The notes below the pieces were generated by a model. That model had not been told where the DNA came from. It worked only from the letters and a program-made list of their open reading frames with translations, and ran no database searches. A stretch of DNA of 47,500 nucleotides from Symbiodinium natans (Eukaryota > Sar > Dinophyceae > Suessiales > Symbiodiniaceae), in the NCBI GenBank assembly GCA_905221605.1, contig CAJNDS010002459.1:1-47500 (forward strand), given 5' to 3'. Shown here one piece after another: positions 20,900 to 33,335 of the stretch. Position numbers and translations under genes: made by a program. Position 1 is the first letter of the stretch; each line of letters begins with the position of its first letter.

Positions 20900-23453
20900 C
20901 CGAAGTGGCAGAACCTTCCCGTGCATCATACCGATGCCGTTTTGCACCATCTGTCCGCATCGTGCATCGGCTGGGGAACCGAACTCGGGCTAGGTGCAAT
21001 GCATGGGCTGTACACACACAAACAAGTTGGAATACTTTGGAGCCAAGCTGGCGGAAGGGACATTGGCAACTGATAGGGCGCCACAGCTCGCAGAGTAGTC
21101 TTACACAACATGAGCACTAATGAGCACAAGAGCAGGCAAGAAAAGCGCAGCCGGGTTGCCCGACCTCCAGATTCCGAACTTGGGCTCCCAACGAGTTTGG
21201 CTTCAAACGCCCTATGGTGCCATCTTCGGCCATGTCGAGCAGGAGCAGGTCAACAGCAGGCAGGCCCTTCGGATGCCGAGCAAAGCGGGTCCTACGTCCC
21301 ATGGGCGCAAGAGCCTCCCTCAGAGAACACAGGCCTGCTCGCTGTCTACCAGGACGGTCTCATCCCTGAAGTGGCGCATTGCCAGGCGGCCGTGGTACAC
21401 GCAACATAGACTGTCAGCGAATGTCACTTCCAGGTGCGCGGCTGCATGCAAATTTCTGCCTAGCGCCCAAGCGGTGAAGCACGCCGAATGTGCCACTGAT
21501 CTGTCAAAAGTATACAAGTTTATTGCTGCCCCGCGGCTGTGTATTGAGCCGCTGCGCCCTCGGCCGGAATAAACTGGGGAATCGGATGAACCTGTGGAGC
21601 CCCCAGGTTAACGGACCAAGGCACCGAGCACGCACGAACCGAGTTTTTTTTTGCTTTCTGGCACTTGCTTGGCAAATTGGCCTGCGACTCCGGAATCTTG
21701 CAGCTGTCTATCCAGAGCTTTTTCGCCAGCAAGAAAGACTCCTGTCAGGGCAACAACGTCGTTGCCGCGGCGACGCTTCTGTTGTGTGTCTCCTGGCCCT
21801 GATTCCCCGAATTTCCCCAGTTTATCCTGGCCCCCTTTGGTGCCTGGCAATCCAATCGCTCGCCGGCGAAGAAAACATGCCACTTGTCAAAGTCCAGATC
21901 TGAGTTTCAACAGGCTGGAAAAGGATCGCGGGGTAAACGGCAACCTGCACTACCGCGCTGACGCTACTACTATTTGCTTAAGAACTTCCACAGAATGAAC
22001 AAAAACAATCCCTATATTGCCCTTGTAAGGAAGAATATGTCCCTATATTCCCCTTATAAGGAAGAATTTTTTTAGCAAGTAGTAGTTGTTAGTAGGGTTT
22101 AGGGCAACTCTGCCTTGCCCGGAAAGCGTCGCGAGGGATTCTCCGATAAGCTGCGCACCAGCAGCGGCCTGTCGCATGAAGTCCTAGTTGTGATGTGAAA
22201 GACGATGCAGTTGCAGGTGTGATCTGGAAACCCTAAACACATGAAATGAGGGGCCAGATCCTTCCTGGAACTCGAAGTCATGCTAGGAAAGCTGTTCCTG
22301 CTCAGTACAAGGACCACCTCCTGCAAAAAACATGGCCTCCGAATTTCCACCCTCCCGCTCGTTAGCTTTTCCGATGGATGGTCTGAAGTGGCAGGTGCTT
22401 GCAGCGACGCAGTGGGAAACACAGCGCATTGTGGCGGAGATTCCAGGTTGCTTCAGGCGAGGGGAGCCCTTGAAAAAGGGATGACAATTTCCTTTCCATC
22501 CGCCTACATTCCCAGCCCCGGATTGCAGGCGAGCAGCGCTTCGGACCCCCTTACCCCACAGACACTCCTTGGTAGTGAGGTTTCGCTGGGCTTTGCAAGT
22601 GCGGCTGCCTTTGATGGCCTCCGTTTCGTAAGGGGTTCGATAAGAGAGACGGATAGGACATAGGCGACATAGGAGACATCTCTACGGAGCCGCAGAAACT
22701 TCAGCAGCTCTATCAGACTCTATCACAGCCCGGGATGTTGCTCCCCTTCACTGCCATCTCCTGCCACTTTCCTGTTTCCTGTGGCAGGCTCTGCTTCACC
22801 CAAGACCGGCTCCCGAAAAAGACAGCTTTACCCGACAATGCTGGGCCACATCGCCCTGGAATCGCCCTCTGTGTTCCTAAGCCAAGCTCCAACAGGGATG
22901 GTTCCATTCTTTGAATCAGTGGCGCAAACCTTCTACAGGGTGGCTTGGCTTGCGGCGCTGCCTTGCCATCTGCTGGCCCGAAGCTGCCAGGCACGCAAAT
23001 GGAGAAGGCACCTTTCTCCGCGATGGCAGCACCTGCGTGACACCAAAAAGCCGGAACAGCACACCAAGCCAGCCACCACAGCTCTGAGCAGCGTCGTTTT
23101 CTTCCGAATGCTTGTGCCGCAACCAGCGTATCTGCTTGACTCGCTACTTGTACCAGAGGGGTTGTCAGCTCACTTGCCATCGTCACATGAGCATCATTCA
23201 CCTTCCGGCCAAATCGAGGGTTGCTCGCAGAATCCTGCGGAGAGCTGGTCAAAGGCGGCGACCATTAACTCACGTAGCAAATCGTAGCAATGTAGCACTG
23301 GCCGACTGAGCCCTGGCACGATACCAGGACCTCGTTTGGATTCGCCTTTCAAACGCTTGGAGATGTCGGAGAGACGGAGCGCCGCTCTTCACGCTGGTTG
23401 CTCGGCACGGTGTCCATCTGCGTCTGCCACGGAAACATCGCTGCTGTGACTGG
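20900..23453. other. Gap with no supported gene
   Basis: No domain or well-bounded exon was recognised here. A minus-strand frame around 23250-22950 reads somewhat protein-like (DTLVAAQAFGRKRRCSELWW) and includes a hydrophobic stretch, but I could not find supporting splice pairs. The tandem repeat at 22009-22071 and a single telomere-like word near 22094 are the only repeats noted. Confidence 0.35.
22009..22071. repeat. Two-copy 31-bp tandem repeat
   Basis: The unit TCCCTATATT(G/C)CCCTT(G/A)TAAGG, continuing AAGAAT, occurs twice in tandem with three or four differences. It is AT-rich and non-coding. Confidence 0.75.
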
Positions 23454-23576
23454 CTACCTCTGTGTGGGCTGTGTGGGCTGTGTGGGCGGCTGCTTCTTCC
23501 GCTGCTGCTCGTCCACCACGTCGTCAAACCTCAACTCCAAGTCCTTGCCGCGTTGCTGGTCGCCCCGCAGCCACTC
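23454..23576 (-). CDS. Terminal exon, charged with PTQ repeats
   Basis: After a GAAAG acceptor the minus strand reads EWLRGDQQRGKDLELRFDDV, then VDEQQRKKQPPTQPTQPTQR and TAG. The three PTQ units come from a 9-bp tandem repeat in the DNA (23461-23489). The low-complexity tail is typical of a protein C-terminus. Function unknown; it may belong to a gene whose other exons lie upstream. Confidence 0.35.
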   Translation of the reverse strand, partial: EWLRGDQQRGKDLELRFDDVVDEQQRKKQPPTQPTQPTQR

Positions 23577-23959
23577 CTTTCACAGGGTGTTCCTATGGAC
23601 GCGCTACAAAGGGCTGGCAATTTAAGAAGACCGAGCTGAAGCGTGCATGGAGTTTAGAATGTAGGTCCTTGGCCGGCCGTCACATCATGCCGTGCAAATC
23701 AGAAGCTGTTTGCGTGGCTTGTCCCCAGCAGATCCCCATTCAGCTATGTGCACTGAGTCGCTACAGAAATTGCAGAGCACCTGTCCAGACTTAAAATGTT
23801 GCTGCGGAATGACAATCGTTGCTGCACAAAGCAACCACGTCTGTCATCTCACTGAAGAGCGCACAATGTTGACAAGCTTGGAGGCACCTGCGCGAGAAGC
23901 AACTTCTGCCTCAGCGTGCGCACATGACGTTTTGCGGGGCTAGGGTGGGGGATTCCGCA

Positions 23960-24229
23960 TCACGCGTGCAGCAAGCTCCAGGCTGCTACGGCTGCAGCCA
24001 CCTCTCCCTCATCAGCGCATACACGCACGTCACGCCCATCGGGCAGCGAGAACTGTGAGCCTGACCAAATCACGAAAAACCAACACATCACCGCGTTTCA
24101 GTTCTTTACCCCATCTTGAACTGCCTGCAGAAGCGGCTCGAGCTGGCATGTGCCGGTGCTGGTATCTGCGCCCTTGGACTGATAGACATGGCTCCTTCTC
24201 ATCGCAACATACAAATCCGAAAGAAGCCT
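23960..24229 (-). CDS. Last two exons of an unknown gene
   Basis: Exon 24229-24110 (exactly 40 codons) reads RLLSDLYVAMRRSHVYQSKG and QLEPLLQAVQDG, then a GTAAAG donor. Exon 24052-23960 follows a CACAG acceptor, reads FSLPDGRDVRVCADEGEV and AAAVAAWSLLHA, and ends TGA. The phases match, giving a continuous protein. A further exon near 24480-24400 (WRGWRKSFDAEHLLRTLG) may precede them. No family was recognised. Confidence 0.5.
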
Positions 24230-25316
24230 CTGAGCACGGCAGCGCTGGCGAGGATGCCAAGTCTGGCTTCCATGCTGCCCCACTGCCACCGCCCTTCAGG
24301 CCTGAGGAGCTGCAACTACCCCGGCAGGAGAGAGCAGCAAGAGAGGGTACTTCGGCATCACGGCGGCGCCTCTGAAAGCCACTCCTGGGTGCTGCCCGAA
24401 GGCCGTCGGCTCCACGCAAGCCATGGCCTGCCAAGGGTTCTGAGCAGATGCTCAGCATCAAAACTCTTGCGCCAGCCTCTCCAGACCGCAGGAGAGGAAG
24501 CGGAAATCATGTTGAAGGCTTCAGGCTTGCTTGCTTCGACGTAGTTGAGACTGTGGGTCAAGTGACTAAGCCAATGCCGCCTTGGCTTGCGTTTGTCTTT
24601 GCATATCGTTACTCTCCGCGCACGCCCTGCTTCCCGCGAGCCACGTCAGACATGACAGAACGTGTGGATGCAGAAGTTCTGGCGGATTCTGGTGCTCGCA
24701 AAAACCATGCGGGCAACGGTCATACACTTTCATCACTTGCCTTCTCTGTACAGCGGGTCATCTCTCGTGGCAGCGACCCATGAATACCCATGAGTACTTG
24801 CGCCAACCATTGGAGGCTCCCTTCAGTTGCCTGCTTGGCTTGCTCGATGTGCGCGGGAAGTACCTAACCAGTCCCTGACCTCATCAAGAAGGAGAAACTT
24901 TCTCGTTACCTTGGTCTGACAACCGATGTGCAAAACAGATGTGAGGACAGAAGCATGCAAATGCTGACATCGTGCGACACGTTCACAAGGCGAGAGCTGG
25001 AAAGAGGTGGAACGGTCCCGTGCTCGTCACCACCTGCCCTGCGCAGCATCATGTCGTGGTCACTTCGCACTCCACAGAGCTCAACGGCTCAACGCACCTG
25101 TCTTGGACTTCAGAGCATTGCGGAGGGAGGAGGCCTCGCAGTGAGCATCTTTCCATTCCCCTAGCTTCCGGATCTTTGGGGGCCATTTGAAGGGCTCAGA
25201 CAAGCTGGCAAGCAGATCTTGAATGCAGAATGACAAAACACCACACAAGCAGAGTGCCCGGCATCGACCCAAACGGGTTGCAGGGGCAGTGCTGCTTTTT
25301 GATGGCTGTCTTTATC

Positions 25317-25443
25317 CTTCGAAGAATTTCGGAAATTTCGTGCCCAACTTGACCACAGCAAGCTCGTGCTGTCTCGCTGGGAACTCGTCCTTCTGCCGCG
25401 GTTGCTCACGTCGTGGGCGTGGTTCTGGCTGCGGTGCAGGTGC
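25317..25443 (-). CDS. Pro/basic-rich exon, unknown
   Basis: After a TGTCAG acceptor the minus strand reads PAPQPEPRPRREQPRQKDEF, then ELAVVKLGTKFPKFFE. It looks like a disordered linker leading into a folded segment. Neighbouring exon-like sequence at about 25200-25110 reads KIRKLGEWKDAHCEASSL. Gene membership is unclear. Confidence 0.35.
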
Positions 25444-26109
25444 CTGACACCATCTGACTCAAAGTGTATGACATTGTATGACATGATGCTACTCTGATGC
25501 TTTACATCCATTTCACCTAGGATCCAGGAACGAGCGGTACCGCCCTTGCTCCTGCCGACATGGCGCTCTTTGGCTGAAAGGCTCAGCTGCACTTGCCGGA
25601 ACCTGCATGGGATGAGCAGACTGTATGTTGAGGGCAAGTTGGGGTTATCCAGGGGGCCCAAGCCAGGGTTTAACCCTGAACCCGAAACCGCTTATGCCCC
25701 GAAAGCCCCTAGCCCAGCTTGGTGGCTTATAGGTAGATGTAGTTGGAAGAGTAGGATGGCAAGAGGTGTAACGAGCTATATAACCTTAAAGTTTGGCGCA
25801 CTGATTCCCGACTTGTACTACCCGCTCATCTCCAAGTAGGCCCTGACCTTCAACCCTGAAATCTAAACCTCAACTGACCATCTACAGTGTACAGTGTGCC
25901 AAAATGCCTCGCAAAATACCACGCCCATCTTCGCTGCTGGAAACCACGTCGACGGCAAATGACCTGTTTGCGGGATTGGACCAGGCATCTACTTGCACCG
26001 TAAGGAGGGAAGCCCAAAGGCCTTGGAGATATTTGGCCAAATCTGTGGGATCACCTGTCTCCTGGAAAGACATGACGATCTGCATGCAGATTCTCTTCCA
26101 TGGCTAAAG

Positions 26110-26391
26110 CAAGACGGTGCAAGTAAAGAGGAAGATGCATTCGCTCTTCATAGCCAGCTCCATGCCACGCATACATCGGTTTGACATTCAGGCACGTCTC
26201 CTCGATGAACTCCCGCCGTGCTGTGGCAACGACATCCGCATCCTTGGGCTGCGGTTCACGGCGCATGTGCAAACCATATTTTTTTGACAACTCCTCGTCT
26301 AGACTCTAGACCACCCCGAACCGAACAACCCTGAACCCTCGTCTTCGGTCCACACCTCCGGCTCGACCTTCCCTTGTGGAAAGAGGAGCAC
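26110..26391 (-). CDS. Nudix hydrolase, partial
   Basis: Nudix enzymes cleave nucleoside diphosphates linked to another group. Exon 26391-26356 reads VLLFPQGKVEPE. The next, from 26248, reads PKDADVVATARREFIEETCL, so the joined region carries a Nudix box of the G..(x)..REFxEET type with the metal-binding Glu pair; the usual Gly near the end is Cys. The DADxVATAxRE spacing recalls the CoA-diphosphatase (NUDT7/8-like) group. Other exons were not placed; a segment at about 26085-25900 may be one. The donor after VEPE could be a few bases away, so the box spacing is uncertain. Confidence 0.5.
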
Positions 26392-26399
26392 CTCACAAG

Positions 26400-29183
26400 C
26401 TGACAGGGGGCATCTCAACCTTCATTCTGTAAACCGAGGCCCACACTCTTCTTCGGTCGGAGCCCGAACCAGCACCTGGGCATTCTTCTTGAGGGTTTTA
26501 CTTTGCTCAAACTTCGCAACTTGCGGGTCTAGGGTCTAGTACGGGTAGTCGAAGAGTGGGGAGGCTGGGCTCTGGGATTCTAGGATTCTGGTGGAAGTCC
26601 CAGACATGAATTTTTGGGGCCGCGGCCAAGCAGCTCTTTCAGATTCACTTTCCGCTCCTCCACCGCAAGGAGCATCTGTCCTGAGAGGAGGTGAGGAAGC
26701 TGCAAGGCCTTGCAAGGGGCGCGCTTTTCAAGGAGTGAGCTCCCGCCTACATCCTGAAGCGTGTCCAGCGTGTAGAAGATCACACCGGCCTATGCAAGCC
26801 CGAAGTCTCTTCTGCCCACAGAACCCAGCCTTCACTCACTATGACTCTCTTGCACTACTCATTGAGTCGCAGGCTGCTCGATAGTCCTCTGGAATGGGAC
26901 ATGTCTTCAGCCTCCGCGGCTGCCTTTACAGACTGACAGCCGCTGACAGCCACCGACAGCCGCTGCGCCCCTTTCAAGTGTTGTCTCCAAGTCAGACACC
27001 GACGAGCTCCACGACGTAGTCGGCAAACCTCATGCTCCATTCGTGCAACGCCACAACAAGGGAAGAATGGGCGGCGTCTCAGGGAGTTTGCTGGGTTTTT
27101 GCTCTGAGGACTGGGCAGCCCATACGCACAACAGAGCTGCCAGCGTCCACTTCACGGTGTAGACCAAGGCCACTTGGAAGCCTGCAGTGAGGCGTAGATG
27201 TCTTGTCGCATGTAAAGTGGGCCCGGAGATGTTCGGAATCTGAAGAGATGCTTTGAGATGTTTGCTTCTTTAAGTTTGGGGATTGTAAATATCGACTCAC
27301 AGTTGTCAGGGTTCTGGTGGGCCTGATGCAGCTTTCAGTTGATCAAGAGTCGGTGGCTCTGGTCGTAACAAGCATGCTGCGCCACCTTTCGTCACTGGCA
27401 CGACAGGACTTGTCAAGCCTTGCAAGCAAGACATCTTAGGTGCACGACGCTGCGCCGGTGTTGCGACCGGGAGTGCTGCGCACGGCCTGAGACAGCTTCA
27501 TGCGCTTTTGAATTTGGGGTTTTGTAGGCTTGCCCACGCACTTCCGCAACCCCGGGCTTGCATCTAAGAGTGGCTTCTACGAGTACCGCCCAGGGCTTTC
27601 GGGTCTAGGGATTTCGGGCTTATGGTATAGGGATCAAAGGGCTGTAGGCTTTGGGGCGTCAGGTTTCGGCCTTTTTGGGGCTGTAGAGAGCCGGGCCCCT
27701 AAATCGGAAACCCTGAAAAAGGCCTGCAAAATCCGGCCAACCTACCCTGCCAAGCCAACCCCAGCCCCCCACCCCCCCAACCCCCCAAGAATTTTCAACG
27801 CGCACGCCAAGGAAGACATGGCCCGTCCGGGCACGGTAGCATTATATTATACTATGTCACTATACTACTAGATCATGCTACATTCTACTCTATTCTGCTA
27901 ATATTATATATTGCTAGCTCAATACGTTACTAATTGCGTGCTCTTCAGGGTTCGTACTTGCAGTTTTGCATTGGGACATGCGAGGCTTCGAAAGAAGGAC
28001 AGTGGCAAGCTGGTGGCAGTAGGCGAAGATACCTAACCCTGCCGACATTCCGACAAGCAGCTGGGGGATTGGAATTTTAGAAGCGCTTTCTCTAGAATGA
28101 TTGCGTTTCGTTCTCTCCTTTGTTCACTTGTTCCTTATAATTCTACTCCCTGGTTCACTTCGACCAGTCACTATACTTTTCCGGGCCATTGATGCTACTT
28201 ACATTGGGCCGGGAGAACACTAATAGTAATAACTCCAAAAAGACATATTTTGTTGCGTGAATGTCGTGCGTCATTCGCTTCTGTCTTTTCCTTAGAAATT
28301 TACTTTATTAATACTAGACTGAAGGGAGTGAACACAGTGAACGAACCGCATGAATGGTCTAACTCTTCAACCCCCAGCCCGGGACTTTAACCCGTTCAAT
28401 ATGGGGGCTTACGATAATAAGGGACCCCTAATACAGACCCCCCAAGAGTAGGATCCTCTTGGAATAAGGACCCCAAAATGGTACCCCCTGATATCGTAAA
28501 CCCCCATATACAGGCTGGAGGGTTTGGGCACAGCACAACTTGGCCAATGACGTGCGGGGAGTCGACACCAAAGTCGGAGACGTCATGATGGCACCACGAA
28601 CCAGGGGCGCATACATGCCCATGGGCTACGCTGTGGATAAGCTGTGTTTCTTTCGACCTGCGATCTCAGTTTGGCCTGGAAGATCTGGGATAGCTTGGGC
28701 TTTGAACTGTCGGACGCTTTTGCACGTGCTCAGCACAACAATACTCTATGCTCGTTGCTGCACGGATCAGTCAGGCTTTGGATCAGCCGTACATAGTACT
28801 TCCCCCGCACATGCACACTTGTGAAAAGGGTTTAGAGGCTCCGGACTTGTTGATGGTATGGTTTGGGTTCAGGATGGAATGTCATGTCATCCTACAGTTC
28901 GTCGGCAGTCACGTCTCCATCTGCACTGAAGACCTTCATCTTTGAAAGGATTTGAGGGCTGAATGGCGGTTTACACTGGTCTAGCGGCCTGAAAGAAGTA
29001 GCATTGAAGCTGATCTACAGTAAACTACCTTCTGAAGTGGCAGGAGCGCGAGATTTTGTGCACATGGGCCTGTTCAGTCCTCACCAAGTATGAAGTTGAA
29101 GCCAGGGCCACTGCAGAGTACAACAGCAACATTTGCTGAGCTGCTACGCTTGGAATCGTCAGCATGCTCGGCTTCATTGCCAC
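26400..29183. other. Gap with no supported gene
   Basis: Only telomere-like words (26310-26345, 26523-26540, 27595-27640), a small CCGACAGCCGCTG repeat near 26934-26965 and the MITE at 28399-28509 were noted. The part 27835-28330 is AT-rich and frame-poor. Minus-strand frames near 26783-26580 and 27040-26855 are open but carry no motif. Confidence 0.4.
28399..28509. mobile_element. MITE family A, copy 2
   Basis: The terminal inverted repeats are ATATGGGGGCTTACGATA on the left and, complemented, ATATGGGGGTTTACGATA on the right. Complemented, its interior matches the 11876-11979 copy, including GGATCCTACT and the 20-base GGGGGGTCTGTATTAGGGGT block. The ends are better preserved than in copy 1. 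Confidence 0.7.
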
Positions 29184-31107
29184 TTATGCTTGCTTCAGGA
29201 GACTGGCAGCAGTAGGGAGATCTCGGGACAGGGTCGTCCGCCACATCTCCCGGGTGTAGCGTTCCCGGTCGAAGCCTGCAAGCACAAGAGAAATTTGCTT
29301 CGAGCGTAACAGATGGCTTCGAGCGCGCAGTTAAGCTGCAGCAGAGGCGCTGGCACTTCCTTTTGCTGCGGCGCATGGTCGTGTACAGAGCACGGCATGG
29401 GGTGAGACGCATCCTGCGATCTGTAGATATGTGCATCCTTCCGAGCACGGCACATCAAATTTTCTGCCCCCCGATGCCAAGAGCTGTCTTCATGGAAGCA
29501 AGGATTTTGACCGAAGTGGCAAGCTTCCGATCAAAGAGCCAGTTCTCACAGACGCGTACCTCCGCTTCAGGGACCAGCGAGTACCTCACACATCTGGGAC
29601 AGAAGCTGTTTTTATGCCCCAGGGTGGGCCAGGGCGGGCCTAAACACACTTGCCGAACTCTGTCCTGACTCGAACCAAGGAAAAACATGTGCTCTTCCTT
29701 GGCCGGTGGCAACTCATGAGGGGAATGAACTCTCTTAATGCTCCTGCTCCAGACTTTGTTGTTCGGCACGACAATGTGCTCCTTTGCCGCACCGGCGCGC
29801 ACGAGCTCCCAGGCACACTGCTTGCAGTAGCTTATGGCAATATCCAGCGGACGCAACGTGCCTCACCGGCCGACTGTAACCGGGTTTATAAAAAGGGCTA
29901 GGGTTTAGACAGACGCATAGACGATCGCACGGTGCAGCAGGCCCACCGTCTGAGTCTGATCTACAGGCGCTTAGCTTGAAACGCAATCAAATGGGAAGGC
30001 TTTCCTCCAACTCACCCCTGTACAACGGATCCATGATGTAATTCTATCCAAGGGTCAGCTGTCCCTGTTGTTCACCTCTCTGCGACTGCTGTGCTTTCCA
30101 TATACTACATCCGCATCCGCCAGAATACTCTCTGCGTTGATGTCGGCACGCGCGTCTAGCAAGATCCTTACACAACCGACGCAACCGCTTGCACAAGCCA
30201 GGTGCAGTGGTGACAGGTTGCCTAGCGAGCCGTCGTGCTCTTCGTAGCCCAAAGTCGAAATGCCCACCGGGATGAAGCTGGTGCCGATGCTGGCAACGAT
30301 TTCTGTGGTATGGTTCACCGCCGCACCAGCAATCAGCAAGTCAGCCGTACAAGCTGTGCACGAGGATTGCACTGCATCATGCAGCGCTGTGACATTATAC
30401 ATCGTGACATTTTCGTAGGCTGACTTAGTGCTGAATCTGATGGTACGTGTACTGTCAATGTCAGGGACGAGGTGGCGCTGCAGAACGGCTTCTATGCTCT
30501 GTGACCAATTCTTCTGTGCCGCCAGGTGGAGCACCGTGCTCCCATCCACTTCAACGGACTTGGAGACATCACAGAATGGAAGCAGGAGCTCGAAGACATG
30601 AGGATCCGGTGCTATACGAAAGAGCGAAGGGCGCTCCAAGTCATGGTCACTTCTGCATGATCCGGGCGGAACAGGCGTCCTTTTCTTGTCCTGCATGCAC
30701 TGAATCAAGGATGACATTGTGTGCTGCCAGTTGGCTTTCTCCTTGTACGCATTGACATATCCGGCTGCGGCAATCTTATCAAGTAGAGCCGCCAGTATAC
30801 TCCCTGCGTCCTGGCTTACTGGTGCATTCATGCAGAAGGCATACTGCATCTGTGCGAGGTCCGAGGAGTAGAGCATGATTTCTTTAAGGGACATCCAGGA
30901 TGTGGGCAAGATGCTCTTCAGCGGAGCAAGAATTGGACTCTTCGAGACCCTCTGCTTCTCCTGAAAATCGGGATTCACGGAGAGGCGCTGGAAAAGCTGC
31001 ATGGCGCGAGCTTTCTGCGGACTTTGCTGGAATGACCGGAGCTTCCGGAACACGAGGTGCAGCATCCCGGTCTTGATCCCACAGTGAGCCGCAACATCCT
31101 TGATCAC
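29184..31107 (-). CDS. Ankyrin-repeat protein, at least 3 exons
   Basis: The first kept exon starts at 31107 after TTGCAG and runs to about 30060. It has a helical N-terminal part, then ankyrin units: DGSTVLHLAAQKNWSQ, YNVTALHDAVQSSCTACTAD and LSPLHLACASGCVGCVRILL. A second exon from about 29859 adds RPLDIAISYCKQCAWELVRA. The last, 29275-29184, reads FDRERYTREMWRTTLSRDLP and ends LLKQA before TAA. Ankyrin repeats bind partner proteins; nothing else points to an activity. The intron before 29859 holds a telomere-like tract (29880-29910). Exons before 31107 and between 29460 and 29276 are probably missing from this reading. Confidence 0.7.
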
Positions 31108-31194
31108 CTGCAAGACTCACAAGTCTGCGACTCAAAACCTACGTAAGACCGAGGCCCTGCACCCCTGACCCTAAACCGTAAACCCGACTTCCCC

Positions 31195-31285
31195 CCCCGC
31201 CCACGCCCCACCCCCCCAAAAAAAAACACACACACACACACACACCATACACACACACGCCATCTCTCACACACAAACACACCTA
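31195..31285. repeat. CA-rich microsatellite
   Basis: A poly(C) and poly(A) start leads into a (CA)n run with a few interruptions. It lies between the ankyrin gene and the next minus-strand gene, preceded by telomere-like words at 31160-31185. Confidence 0.9.
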
Positions 31286-31512
31286 GAAAAGGTCTGCTCA
31301 GGTTCTCTTCGAGATCGCCTCGTAGGTGAAGTGTTTCGCCATCCCTGGCTCTGGGTCCAAGGCGGCTGCCAGGCCCAACCTTGCAGAAGGCAGGGGCTTC
31401 GGGCTTCGGGTTTTAGGAGCTGGGTCTGGGGGTTGAAAGGAGACCGGTGGACTGCCAGGGTCAGCACCCCTTTTGGCCTCTCTTGCTGTGCAGGGTGTTT
31501 CTGTTTGCTGCC

Positions 31513-32818
31513 CTAAGGCGGAGGAAGATGCTTGCAGGCAAAGAGCCTTGCGTACTGGTCCATCCTGCCATTGGAGTAAGAATCTGAGATGGACGCGACG
31601 AACTGAGACCCATTCTCGCGGAGCCGATTGCAGTTGCGGTACGCTTCTTGACCGCATGAATGATAACATGAGCTCTTCTTGTTGCAGTGGGCAGCAGTCA
31701 CGCACTCGTTGAAACCACCCAAACACGTGGGCATGGAGCAGGACTTTCGTGCCAAAGACTGCAGCGGCTCTAAATTGTCCACAGTTGTCAATCTCACCTC
31801 CACTTTGCGGGTCTCATTCAGCCACGCTGCGCGGGAACTCAAAAGTCCGTATACAGATCGAGCCGGTGCCCAAGCGTCAACTCGGATCGTCGTGACTGGT
31901 GAGTCAAAATGGCCTCCACAGGCCTGATAGCTATGGAGGTAGAAAGCATCATCGCACTGCGCGAAGGTCGTACCATTCCCAACTCGAGGTTTTGCTGGCT
32001 TCTCTGCCATGCCATCCTCCCACCGCAGAGAGACAAGAGTATCTTCAAGAATGGCTGCCAAGCTCAGATCGAAGCCGCTGCTGTTCCACAGCATCTTGGC
32101 GAGGGTCGGATCGTAGGCTAGCACCAGGTCGAATCGAAAGCCTGTCTCGTCCTTTCGAATCTTCACTTTAACATTCAAGTCAGTCCTGGCTTGAGCAAGT
32201 ACTGTCTTAGGAGGTGGTGTGCCTTGATAGAGCGTCATTTGATTGCGCTTCAAGGGGAACACGGAGCCGCTGGAGTTGATGTAAGTCTTGAATGAGAAGG
32301 AACCATTCAGATCACGGAGCAGGCCGGTCAGCAAGTGTGGCGGCGAACTTCGCTTCTTCAAATAGGTGCAGTTCGCCCGGTTCTTGGAGCATAGCTCTGC
32401 CACGAGGCTCATGGGAAAAGGTGATCCTTGACTCTCATCTTTGTGCACTTGTTCACAGGTCAAGGAAGTCGGCCCAAAAATGAAGAAGCAGCCTTTAGTG
32501 CTGGCAATCTTGGACTCGAAGCAGTCTCGCTGCTGAACGCAGTGCCGCTGGCAGTCTCCCGGCTGCATGGGTAAGTACACGGTCGAAAATCGGTCGGCCA
32601 ACCCAGAGCTGACCGGAATGCCGTAGGGGATGTTTGAGGAAGTAATCTCAATCTGCAGGCTTTGAAGGTTGCCAGGTATCGCAAGATCGCCATGGGACAG
32701 CCAATTCCCGAAAACGCAGCGCCGGAAATGCATGCCAGCGGAGGTCTCACCCGTCAGCATCAGCGTTCGAAGAACCGTTGTGATTTGCACAACCTGAAGC
32801 TGATAGTGCTCTTCCTGC
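31513..32818 (-). CDS. Cys-rich, N-glycosylation-rich ectodomain exon
   Basis: The exon begins after TTGCAG at 32819 and reads about 430 residues (EEHYQLQVVQITTVLRTLML) to TAG at 31513. It has many cysteines (CQRHCVQQRDC, CSMPTCLGGFNECV, CNKKSSCYHSCG) and several N-x-S/T sites (NSSG, NGSF, NCTY, NETR), the marks of an extracellular or luminal domain with disulphides. No known family was recognised. The exon at 34544-33336 lies upstream on the same strand and encodes a multi-pass membrane part, so the two probably form one receptor- or channel-like protein; this join is an inference. Confidence 0.6.
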
Positions 32819-33335
32819 AAGCATGAGAGAAGCACATCTACCGACAACAGCTGCAGTCTGCAGAACAAATGCAAATGAAAGTCTGCAACGCTGTCTACCG
32901 CAGCTCTCCTACTGTTGCCTGCATGCGAAAAGTGCACGCTTTTAAGCCTTGTCGTGCCTCTATCCGCGTCTTCGCCGTGATTGCAACGGTAGTGGGATAC
33001 GCTGCATGAGGACGATGGAGCCGAACTTTGGCAGATCGCCTAAATCAACTTCCAGCTTGTGGCTCGACAGCCTCTAAATTTGGGTTTAGGGTTAAGGGTT
33101 TAGGGTTTAGTAAATTTAGACAGCATCTTTTGCAGTCAAAAGCGGGAGCCGGATGATGCCCAAAAGACGTGCTTGCAGCGGACCGTTCCCCACGTCACGA
33201 ACCCTTGTTTTTGGTCGTTGAGTCCACTGCCCTATGAGAAAGATTCTGAGGGCTTACAGTAGGGCTCGGCTCAGTAGGGGGAAAGAGGATTTTGTTGAAG
33301 CATGTTGAAGCTATCAGCTATCAGGGGGGTTGGAG

